Below, piece after piece: positions 1 through 6,241 of a DNA stretch of 12,820 nucleotides; the stretch's first letter is position 1; every line of letters begins with the position of its first letter. The DNA lies in contig CAZJKW010000055.1 of assembly GCA_964546835.1 (NCBI GenBank), positions 1 to 12,820 on the forward strand, in the 5' to 3' direction. Source of the DNA: JAHCHL01 sp964546835 (GTDB lineage Bacteria; Armatimonadota; Fimbriimonadia; Fimbriimonadales; ATM1). A program made the translations under genes and the position numbers. The notes under the pieces were generated by a model. It searched no databases and was not told the origin of the DNA. It saw only the letters and a list, made by a program, of their open reading frames with translations.

Positions 1-1150
1 CAATTGGATAATTTTCAACAAATGTTGGCTGAACTAAATGCGGTTCAACAAATCTTTCAAGAATCTTTTCAATGATACCGCCGACATCGAATTCATCTTC
101 ATATGGCAAACCAATTCGTTTTAGCGCATTTTTGGCAGAATCAAGGGAATCAAATTCTTCTGGCTCTACTCCGGCACGATTCTTTATTTCCGATAGCAAA
201 TCCACTCGAGCCCACGGTTTTGAAAAATCAATCGTAACGCCATCAGATTCTATGATATGAGTTCCAAAGATGTTTTGAGAAAGGTATTTACAGAGATTCT
301 CAACCAGATTTTGGATGTCTTCCATTTTTACGTAAGCCCAATAAAGTTCGAACATCGTAAATTCAGGATTGTGTCGGGTGCTGATTCCTTCATTCCGAAA
401 GACTCTTCCTATTTCATAGACTTTGTCTATTCCGCCCACCAATAGCCGTTTCAAATGCAATTCAAGTGAAATTCGAAGTTTTAATTCAATTTCCAGTGCA
501 TTGTGAAAAGTGAGAAACGGTCTTGCGGCTGCTCCTCCGACTTCATTTTCAAGAACCGGAGTTTCGACCTCAAGGAATCCCATATCGTCCAAAAATCTTC
601 TTGTACTTGAAACAATTTTCGCACGGTTAATCAGTACGTTGCGGCTTTCGGCATTGGACAAAAGGTCCAAGTATCGTTTTCGATATCGCTCTTCAACGTC
701 TGATAAGCCATACCATTGATGGCCGTCTTTTTCTTTTCCGAAAGGCAAAACGTGTAAACATTTAGCAAGCACCTGAAGTTGGCGTGCATGAATCGAAATT
801 TCTCCGGTTTTGGTTGTAAACACTTCACCTGAAACCCCGACCAAATCGCCGAGATCTACTAGGGAAAAGACCTCCCAAAGAGTTTCCCCAAGGTCATCTT
901 TCTTGGCGTAAACTTGAATTCGTTCGCCATCCTTTGATAAGTCAAAAAATGCGGCTTTGCCCATCATTCGGTGTGCCGTTACTCTTCCGGCAAACGAAAC
1001 GGTTTGATTTTCGAGTTCGGAATATTTATCTCGAATTTCATTCGCGGAGTGGGAAATTTGAAACTCCTCGACCAAATAAGGGTTGTGGCCAAGCTGTTTC
1101 AGCCGCTCAAGTTTTTCAATTCGTAAGGCGCGAACGTCGCCTTCGCTCAT
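1..1150 (-). CDS. lysS: Lysyl-tRNA synthetase, class II (C-terminal part cut by window edge)
   Basis: This enzyme charges tRNA(Lys) with lysine in the cytoplasm, using ATP. My translation from ATG at 1150 gives 383 codons reading off the left edge; the family is usually about 490-500 residues, so roughly the last 110, including class II motif 3, are missing. The N-terminal OB-fold tRNA anticodon-binding domain covers about residues 50-130. Class II motif 1 is around residues 188-200 (GFLEVETPVL). It is followed by GGAAARPF (205-212) and the LysRS-type motif 2, VYEIGRVFRNEGIS (244-257), then RHNPEFTMFELY. These strings are typical of bacterial LysS rather than AspRS or AsnRS. The ATG shares bases with the greA stop (ATGA), so the two genes are probably co-transcribed and translationally coupled. 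No broken frame is visible in the part present. Confidence 0.96.
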   Translation of the reverse strand, partial: MSEGDVRALRIEKLERLKQLGHNPYLVEEFQISHSANEIRDKYSELENQTVSFAGRVTAHRMMGKAAFFDLSKDGERIQVYAKKDDLGETLWEVFSLVDLGDLVGVSGEVFTTKTGEISIHARQLQVLAKCLHVLPFGKEKDGHQWYGLSDVEERYRKRYLDLLSNAESRNVLINRAKIVSSTRRFLDDMGFLEVETPVLENEVGGAAARPFLTFHNALEIELKLRISLELHLKRLLVGGIDKVYEIGRVFRNEGISTRHNPEFTMFELYWAYVKMEDIQNLVENLCKYLSQNIFGTHIIESDGVTIDFSKPWARVDLLSEIKNRAGVEPEEFDSLDSAKNALKRIGLPYEDEFDVGGIIEKILERFVEPHLVQPTFVENYPI

Positions 1151-1641
1151 GTTTGCACTTTCCCAATCTTCTTAATTTCGTAACTGATTTTGCCAGCCGG
1201 AACTTGGATGGTTACCACATCGCCCTTACCTTTGCCAATCAAAGCCATACCCAGCGGAGATTCATCTGAAATGTAGTCGGTGTCCGGATTGGCTTCGGCG
1301 CTAGAAACAATCGTCACTTTGAGGGTTTCCTTTGCCTTTGTGTTGCTCAGGTTAACGACTGAGCCGATTCCAATGGTTTTTGTCGGAATATCGGATTCGG
1401 TAAGCGGCTGGGCAATCGCTAAGATTCCTTGAAGTTCGGTGATTCGACCTTCGACCAGGGATTGCTCGAACTTGATTTCGTCAAGTTCGGTGTTGTCCTC
1501 GCTGAACTCCCCGTGATCGGCACTTTCGCGGATTCGTTTTGCGATTTCGGCGCGATCTTTTGTCTGGAGTCGCTCAAGTTCTGCCTTGAGTTTCACCAAT
1601 CCTGCGGGGGTTACCCAGATTATGTCTTCTTGTCCTGCCAT
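1147..1641 (-). CDS. greA: Transcription elongation factor GreA
   Basis: GreA rescues backtracked RNA polymerase by stimulating cleavage of the transcript 3' end through the secondary channel. The 164-residue length is normal. Residues about 1-75 form the N-terminal coiled coil, with the acidic tip at GEFSEDN (44-50). The C-terminal FKBP-like domain carries the hallmark ISDESPLGMALIGKGKGD (124-141) and ends in SYEIKKIG. I chose ATG at 1641 because AGAGGA sits four bases upstream; a TTG at 1644 is too close to that ribosome-binding site. The stop overlaps the lysS ATG. Compared with the usual GDLSEN tip, this protein has Glu for the first Asp and one extra residue (see findings). A GreB or Rnk-type paralogue is less likely because the length and C-terminal signature are those of GreA. 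Confidence 0.95.
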   Translation of the reverse strand: MAGQEDIIWVTPAGLVKLKAELERLQTKDRAEIAKRIRESADHGEFSEDNTELDEIKFEQSLVEGRITELQGILAIAQPLTESDIPTKTIGIGSVVNLSNTKAKETLKVTIVSSAEANPDTDYISDESPLGMALIGKGKGDVVTIQVPAGKISYEIKKIGKVQT

Positions 1642-1673
1642 CAATTCCTCTTGTTGGTCGCCTGAAGCGCCGC

Positions 1674-1679
1674 ATTATA
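1674..1679 (-). promoter_or_regulatory. Candidate -10 box of the greA-lysS promoter
   Basis: On the minus strand this reads TATAAT, a perfect sigma-70 -10 hexamer, placed about 33 bases before the greA ATG. The predicted start near 1667 gives a short leader of about 25 bases. The expected -35 region (around 1697-1702) reads TATCTT and is a poor match, so the promoter call rests on the -10 box and its position. Confidence 0.5.
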
Positions 1680-1746
1680 ACCGAAGCTACGAGGTGAAGA
1701 TACGTTCAGGAGCTCTGTTGGTTTCAGCAAATTGCCGTAAGTGACC

Positions 1747-1773
1747 TGAAGAAATTACCAGCCAGTCCGATAA
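1747..1773 (+). promoter_or_regulatory. Candidate sigma-28 (FliA-type) promoter of the flagellar operon
   Basis: TGAAGAAA (1747-1754), 11 bases, then TCCGATAA (1766-1773). The enterobacterial FliA consensus is TAAAGTTT-N11-GCCGATAA. The -10 element differs only in its first base or two and the spacing is exact, while the -35 matches about half the positions. It lies in front of flgB and predicts a start near 1780. No fliA gene is in the window, so the factor that would read it is unseen. Confidence 0.4.
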
Positions 1774-1781
1774 ACCAACTG

Positions 1782-1800
1782 TGCCGGCTTATGCCCGGCA
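1782..1800 (+). promoter_or_regulatory. Small GC-rich hairpin in the flgB leader
   Basis: TGCCGG (1782-1787) and CCGGCA (1795-1800) form a perfect six-pair stem with a seven-base loop. There is no T run after it, so it is not a terminator. It would sit at the 5' end of a transcript starting near 1780, where it could protect the mRNA or shape translation of flgB. Its role is inferred only from position. Confidence 0.35.
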
Positions 1801-1822
1801 AATCAAACAAGGGATAGGAAAG

Positions 1823-2227
1823 TTGAAAATCCTCGCAAAGTTGTTCGGAAATCAAAGCCAAAGAATCGAATCGGCCATGTCTCGTACAGCCGAACGCCAA
1901 GCGCTGTTGACCAAGAATCTTGCTAACGTTAATGTGCCGGGATACAAGCGACAGGATATGGACTTTTCAATCGTTTTGAAGGAGTCATCAAATCTTTTGC
2001 CAATGAGGGCGACTGATGAAAGGCATATCGGATTTCAAAATTCACCGTTGCAGCAACAATCCGAAGTAGAGCGAGATGGAAGGTCCATTCGGGAAGACGG
2101 AAACAGCGTTGATTTGGAAACCGAAGTCGCGGCATTAACCGAGACATCTTTGCATTACAGCACTTTGAGTTTGATGGCACGGCGATATTTCGACGGATTG
2201 AAATCTGTGATTAAGGAAGGACGCTAA
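1823..2227 (+). CDS. flgB: Flagellar proximal rod protein FlgB
   Basis: FlgB is a subunit of the proximal rod that joins the MS ring/FliE to the distal rod; it is exported by the flagellar type III system. The product (134 residues from TTG 1823) has the rod-family N-terminal motif LLTKNLANVNVPGYKRQDMDF at about residues 28-48, close to the usual NIANADTPGYKARDxDF. The C-terminal part, GNSVDLETEVAALTETSLHYSTLS, resembles the FlgB DGNNVDLDxEM signature. I chose TTG at 1823 because GGGATAGGA lies just upstream and because it gives the usual distance to the NxAN motif. A GTG at 1781 would add 14 residues and cannot be excluded. The stop shares one base with the flgC ATG (TAATG). Confidence 0.93.
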   Translation: MKILAKLFGNQSQRIESAMSRTAERQALLTKNLANVNVPGYKRQDMDFSIVLKESSNLLPMRATDERHIGFQNSPLQQQSEVERDGRSIREDGNSVDLETEVAALTETSLHYSTLSLMARRYFDGLKSVIKEGR

Positions 2228-2616
2228 TGAGTTTGTTAAGAACTTTCGGAATTAGTTCAAGCGGATTAACCGCAGAAAGATATCGTATGGATGTCATTTC
2301 CGCAAATTTAGCCAATGCAAACACGATGCGTGTTAATGGACAGGACCCATATCGTCGCAAAATGGTTGTTTTGATGGAATCCGAAAATGGCGTTTCGATT
2401 AACGGACAAGTGGAAGATGATTCTGCATTCCGAGAATCGTATGAACCCGGAAATCCGAATGCGGATACTAAGGGAATTGTTTATTACAGCAACGTTGATC
2501 CCATTTACGAAATGGTGGACATGATTTCTGCTTCAAGAGCATACGAAGCAAATCTGAACGCATTTAATTTGACAAAACAGATGGTCCAAAGCGCATTGGA
2601 CATTGGAAGAGTGTAA
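2227..2616 (+). CDS. flgC: Flagellar proximal rod protein FlgC
   Basis: FlgC is the second proximal rod subunit and polymerises with FlgB and FlgF in the periplasmic part of the basal body. The 129 residues show the N-terminal rod motif (VISANLANANTMR, 23-35), followed by PYRRKMVVL. The C-terminal signature is NVDPIYEMVDMISASRAYEANLN (about 89-111), very close to the general FlgC pattern VDPxxEMVDMIxASRAYEAN. Both terminal helices that form the rod coiled coil are therefore intact. The ribosome-binding site AAGGAAGG lies within the end of flgB. The gene is slightly shorter than many FlgC proteins, with a short D1 middle region. fliE follows after three bases. Confidence 0.97.
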   Translation: MSLLRTFGISSSGLTAERYRMDVISANLANANTMRVNGQDPYRRKMVVLMESENGVSINGQVEDDSAFRESYEPGNPNADTKGIVYYSNVDPIYEMVDMISASRAYEANLNAFNLTKQMVQSALDIGRV

Positions 2617-2619
2617 CCA

Positions 2620-2910
2620 ATGCGAATTGATCAAATCACATCGCTCCAAACGGGTCAAACGCCCGACGTCAAAAAAGCATCCGAAAGCGGAGAGAATTTT
2701 GGCGAAATGCTGATGGACGCCCTGAAAGAGGTTAACGACGCTCAACTAAACAGTCGAGAGTTGCAAGACCAAATCATGGCGGGTCGGAAGGTGGAAGTCC
2801 ATGAATTGGTTTTCGCCATGGAGCGTGCTTCAACCGCAATGCAACTTACAATGCAAGTAAGAAACAAATTGCTTGAAGCGTATCAAGAAATTCAACGAAT
2901 GCAAATTTAA
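2620..2910 (+). CDS. fliE: Flagellar hook-basal body adaptor FliE
   Basis: FliE is the small adaptor between the MS ring and the rod, and is among the first proteins exported through the flagellar gate. The 96-residue product has the usual size and the C-terminal signature VEVHELVFAMERASTAMQLTMQVRNK (approximately 56-82), which matches FliE (VxxHEVMxAxEKAxxxxQLxxxVRNKxxEAYQEIxRMQ) through to the end. The N-terminal third is variable as in the family. GGAAGAG eight bases before the ATG serves as ribosome-binding site. After this gene comes the only sizeable gap in the operon (52 bp before fliF), which holds a possible extra promoter. Confidence 0.96.
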   Translation: MRIDQITSLQTGQTPDVKKASESGENFGEMLMDALKEVNDAQLNSRELQDQIMAGRKVEVHELVFAMERASTAMQLTMQVRNKLLEAYQEIQRMQI

Positions 2911-2921
2911 TTTGCTGACGT

Positions 2922-2929
2922 TTCGATAA
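2922..2929 (+). promoter_or_regulatory. Possible internal sigma-28-like -10 element before fliF
   Basis: The fliE-fliF gap contains TTCGATAA, matching six of eight bases of GCCGATAA. A weak -35-like stretch, GCAAATTT (2901-2908), sits 13 bases upstream, a longer spacing than the usual 11. This is the second CGATAA motif in a non-coding gap of the operon, but the evidence is thin. Confidence 0.2.
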
Positions 2930-2962
2930 CGCTCCGCCGACTGTGATTGCAAAAGAATCAAT

Positions 2963-4615
2963 ATGGGCGGAAGTTTGCTGAAATTGCGTGCATGGTGGGA
3001 AACTGCCGACAAGACGACCAAAACGGTTACGCTTGTTGGCGGCGGGTTGCTGGTTGCACTCTTAATCTTTGTATTTTACTTGTCAAGTTCACCTGACATG
3101 AAAATGCTTTTTCCTGCTTTGGAGCCAACCGAACAAGGACGCGTTGTTCAGAAACTCCAAGAATTGAAAATTCCTTACAAACTGGAAACCGACGGAAGCA
3201 TTTATGTTCCGGGAGCACAAGTAGCAGAAACCAGAGCGCGCTTAGCATCCTCCGGTTTGCCAGCAGCCGGTTCTTTAGGATGGAGTCGCTTAAGCGAAAT
3301 GGGAATGACGGATTCCGCGTCGCTTCAAGCGAAAAAAATGCAAGTTGCGCAAGAAGAAGAATTACAAAAAACGATTATGGCGATGGCACCAGTGGTTGCA
3401 GCAAAAGTTAGCATCGCTCAAGGTGAAGATTCTCCATTTGCAGATATGGTTACCGAACCGACTGCAAGTGTTGTCGTTGAATTAAGGCCGGGAACAACCA
3501 ATCCGCGAGATGTTGCATCCGGAATTGTGAGTGCCATGACCGGCGCAGTTGAAGGATTAAAAGCACAAAATGTTTCGGTTATTGACAATAACGGTGTAGT
3601 TTTGTTTGACGGAAAAACTGAAGGCGATGGCGGAAGCGGTCTTGTTAGCAAGAAACGTGAAGCCGAATTGTCGGAAGCAAATCGATTGAAACGCGATATC
3701 GAAAGCATGATTGCAACGGTTGCAGGTCCGGGCAAAGCAAAAGTTAGTGCGTGGGTTGAAATGAATTTCGACCGCGAAGACGTTACCGAAAATTCTGAAA
3801 CACCCACTAAGCCGATTTCCAGCGCAAAGGTCACGGAAACTTATGGAGCAGGCGGTAATCAACCTGCAGGCGGAATTGCAAGTGCCGGAGCACCCGCAAC
3901 CCCTCCAACCGGTGGCGGAAATTCTTCCGGTTATTCACAAGTCCAAGAACAAGTGAATAACGGAATTACAAAGGGAACCATTGTGAAAAGTGTTGCGCCG
4001 GGAAAAGTCATCGGCGCAAGGATAAGTGTGATGTTGGATGAATCGGTTGCCGACAAAAAAGCACAAATCGAAACTTATGCTGCCAATTTGATTGGCGCAA
4101 CCGGAGACAGTGAGACATTTAAAGTTTCAGTAGCAACAGCAGCATTCGACAAAACCGCATCGGAAAACGCAACCAAACAGTTGGCCGCTGCAAAGTCGGG
4201 ACAGATGATGCAGCAAATCATTTCGTTGATCCCCGTGTTTGCACTCTTAATTGTTGGATTTCTTGTAATCAAGGCAATTGCAAAAACAGCTGCGAACAAT
4301 AAGACGATGATGGTCTCGAGTGGAGCCATTACAAGTGGCGGAAACTATGCTGCATTACCAACAAACTCAACTGCACAACAACCCTACGCGGCAGTTACCA
4401 TGCAAGAAGCGCCGAAGTCGAACAGTGAATATCCAGACGATTTAGGTGAAGCAGCGCGAAAACGAGTTGCAAGCATTAAACAAAACAGACCGGATGTTGA
4501 AGAGATTCCTGAAAAATTCGATTTAAGTCTTGCACAAATCTTGAAAATGGCGGAACAACGCCCTGAATCGGTAGCTATGCTCGTAAAGAGTTGGCTCCTT
4601 GAGGAGACACGATAA
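2963..4615 (+). CDS. fliF: Flagellar MS-ring protein FliF
   Basis: FliF forms the MS ring in the inner membrane, the base on which the rotor and export gate assemble. The 550-residue length is standard. A first membrane segment spans about residues 22-42 and a second about 418-437. Between them lie the periplasmic ring-building domains, including LPAAGSLGWSRL (99-110), LQAKKMQVAQEEEL (121-134), and a Gly/Pro/Ala-rich stretch (about 293-323) in the beta-collar insertion, which is variable in the family. The cytoplasmic tail ends in FDLSLAQILKMAEQRPESVAMLVKSWL (519-545), the FliG-binding segment. No convincing Shine-Dalgarno sequence precedes ATG 2963 (only A-rich AAAAGAA), unlike its neighbours. 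The stop shares one base with the fliG ATG, which suits a pair of proteins needed in about equal numbers. Confidence 0.97.
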   Translation: MGGSLLKLRAWWETADKTTKTVTLVGGGLLVALLIFVFYLSSSPDMKMLFPALEPTEQGRVVQKLQELKIPYKLETDGSIYVPGAQVAETRARLASSGLPAAGSLGWSRLSEMGMTDSASLQAKKMQVAQEEELQKTIMAMAPVVAAKVSIAQGEDSPFADMVTEPTASVVVELRPGTTNPRDVASGIVSAMTGAVEGLKAQNVSVIDNNGVVLFDGKTEGDGGSGLVSKKREAELSEANRLKRDIESMIATVAGPGKAKVSAWVEMNFDREDVTENSETPTKPISSAKVTETYGAGGNQPAGGIASAGAPATPPTGGGNSSGYSQVQEQVNNGITKGTIVKSVAPGKVIGARISVMLDESVADKKAQIETYAANLIGATGDSETFKVSVATAAFDKTASENATKQLAAAKSGQMMQQIISLIPVFALLIVGFLVIKAIAKTAANNKTMMVSSGAITSGGNYAALPTNSTAQQPYAAVTMQEAPKSNSEYPDDLGEAARKRVASIKQNRPDVEEIPEKFDLSLAQILKMAEQRPESVAMLVKSWLLEETR

Positions 4616-5628
4616 TGAGTAGAGAACGCGGATCGGTTCCTAACAAGAAGAAAGCCGCCATTATGATGATGGTCTTAGGACCGGAGTTAAGCGGAAAAGT
4701 GATGCAACATTTGGAAAATGAACACATCGAATTCATCACAATCGAAATTGCAAGATTAGACCGAGTAACACCCGAAATTCGAAACCGTGTTGTTGAAGAA
4801 TTTCACCAAATGGCTGTTGCACAAGATTACATTGCAGAAGGTGGTCTATCGCAAGCAAAGAAAATGTTGGAAGCGGCGTTCGGCGAGGACCGAGCCGGCG
4901 ATATGGTGGGATTTATTACGCAAACTTTGCAAGGGGTTCCATTTGACTTTTTAAGAAGAAGCGACCCTGCTCAATTGGCCACTTTTATTCAAGATGAGCA
5001 TCCACAAACGATTGCTTTGATTCTTGCTTACTTGCCATCGCAAGTGACTGCCCAGACTTTAGGCCGCTTGCCAAATGAACTGCGCGCAGACGTTGCCGAA
5101 CGAATTGCGATGATGGACCGAACTCCACCGGAAGTTATTCGGCACGTTGAGCACGTAATGCAGAAGAAATTCAGCGCAATGGGACAAGCGAATTTGACTT
5201 CTGCAGGCGGCGTTCGATCGTTGGTAGAAGTTTTGCACAATGTTGACCGTGCGACGGAGCGTTCGATTCTGGAACAATTGCAATCGAATAATCCTGAACT
5301 TGCGACAGAAATTCTTAACATGATGTTTGTCTTTGAAGACATCACACAGTTGGACGACCGAGCAGTCCAGCAGATTCTTCGCGAAGTGGAAATGAAGGAA
5401 CTTGCACTTGCGTTAAAAGGAACGGGCGAAGAAGTACAACAAAAGATTTTCTTAAACATGTCTGAGCGTGCTGCAGAAATGGTTAAGGAAGATATGGAAT
5501 TTATGGGCCCTGTAAAAATGCGTAATGTTGAAGAAGCGCAACAAAAAATCGTAGCAGTGATTCGTAGGCTCGAAGAAGCAGGCGAAATTTCGGTAGGACG
5601 CGGTGGCGAGGAGGAAATGCTTGTCTAA
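4615..5628 (+). CDS. fliG: Flagellar motor switch protein FliG
   Basis: FliG sits on the cytoplasmic face of the MS ring, transmits torque from the stator and sets rotation direction with FliM and FliN. Length (337) is typical. The N-terminal domain (about 1-100) binds the FliF tail. The middle domain carries the FliM-binding EHPQ motif (128-131) in DEHPQTIALILAYL. A GG hinge at 198-199 precedes the C-terminal armadillo region. The torque helix region FVFEDITQLDDRAVQQILREVEMKELALALKG (238-269) keeps the alternating charges, and GPVKMRNVEEAQQKIV (298-313) is typical. GAGGAG in the fliF end is the ribosome-binding site. Its last codons overlap the fliH start by eight bases. Confidence 0.98.
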   Translation: MSRERGSVPNKKKAAIMMMVLGPELSGKVMQHLENEHIEFITIEIARLDRVTPEIRNRVVEEFHQMAVAQDYIAEGGLSQAKKMLEAAFGEDRAGDMVGFITQTLQGVPFDFLRRSDPAQLATFIQDEHPQTIALILAYLPSQVTAQTLGRLPNELRADVAERIAMMDRTPPEVIRHVEHVMQKKFSAMGQANLTSAGGVRSLVEVLHNVDRATERSILEQLQSNNPELATEILNMMFVFEDITQLDDRAVQQILREVEMKELALALKGTGEEVQQKIFLNMSERAAEMVKEDMEFMGPVKMRNVEEAQQKIVAVIRRLEEAGEISVGRGGEEEMLV

Positions 5629-6241
5629 ACGAATCTTTCGTGGCGATGTGAGTGCGGAAGTAAGTTCCTTAAGCGAGTCACTTCAGGAACTTAACGCTTC
5701 GCGTTCCAAGGATAAGGTTGCGATTCAACATCCTGGAGAGAATATCTTCCGCGAAGCCTTTTCCGAAGGTTATCAGGCGGGATTTGCAAAAGGAATTGCA
5801 GATTCGCAAGAGCAAAATCAGTTGCGACTTGACCTGTTTTCAAAAGAGTTAAGTTCACTCATTGACCGCATTGAATCGGCTATGAATTTGTGGTTTCAAA
5901 AAGCGGAAACGGAGTTGTCTTCGCTTGCAGCGGATATTGCCGTGCGCGTGGTTGCAGAAGAGTTAGCAATTCGGCCGAGTGCAATTCTTGCCATAGCGCG
6001 AGAGGCACTATTAGAAGTCACAGAATCTTCAACGGTTCACATTAGAGTGAACCCATTTGACCTTCATACTTTGGAAGATAACAAAGAAAGTCTTATTAAT
6101 GCATCTTCATCGGTTCGGAATTTCACGATTGCAGGGGATGAATCATTAACCCGCGGTTCCGTTGTCATTGAAGGCGAGAACGGAATTGTTCACGCAACGG
6201 TCGAGTCACAAGTCGAATCCATTTTGAGGGAAGCGGCATGA
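5621..6241 (+). CDS. fliH: Flagellar export ATPase regulator FliH
   Basis: FliH is the stator-like partner of the FliI ATPase; a dimer tethers FliI to the C ring and export gate. The 206 residues have weak overall conservation but clear hallmarks: EGYQAGFAKG (49-58) is the GxxxGxxxG repeat characteristic of FliH, followed by a long helical region and a C-terminal domain resembling V/F-type ATPase subunit E (VHIRVNPFDL, SLTRGSVVIEGENGIVHATVESQVESI). I chose TTG at 5621 because GAGGAGGAAA lies just ahead at good spacing. A GTG at 5603 would lie on the ribosome-binding site itself. The start overlaps fliG by eight bases and the stop overlaps the fliI ATG. The N-terminal 40 residues have no recognisable motif. 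Confidence 0.88.
   Translation: MSKRIFRGDVSAEVSSLSESLQELNASRSKDKVAIQHPGENIFREAFSEGYQAGFAKGIADSQEQNQLRLDLFSKELSSLIDRIESAMNLWFQKAETELSSLAADIAVRVVAEELAIRPSAILAIAREALLEVTESSTVHIRVNPFDLHTLEDNKESLINASSSVRNFTIAGDESLTRGSVVIEGENGIVHATVESQVESILREAA

Noticed and set aside
934..1269. Plus-strand open frame of 111 codons across lysS and the end of greA
   Set aside because: It is antisense to two well-supported genes and has no recognisable motif.
1781..1822. GTG at 1781 as the annotated flgB start
   Set aside because: It would give an atypically long N-terminus; TTG 1823 has a ribosome-binding site and the normal distance to the NxAN motif. Kept only as a finding.
1700..1822. Cyclic-di-GMP riboswitch in the flgB leader
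   Set aside because: Plausible by context, but I could not find the conserved core sequences of the known cyclic-di-GMP classes.
3418..3834. Minus-strand open frame of 138 codons inside fliF
   Set aside because: Shadow of fliF; composition is what the reverse strand of that gene yields and no motif is seen.
4610..4615. CGATAA at the fliF-fliG junction as a sigma-28 -10 element
   Set aside because: It is the final Arg codon plus stop of fliF, and the preceding bases match neither GCC nor a spaced -35.
5028..5459. Minus-strand open frame of 143 codons inside fliG
   Set aside because: Cys- and Ser-rich shadow translation of a conserved fliG region.
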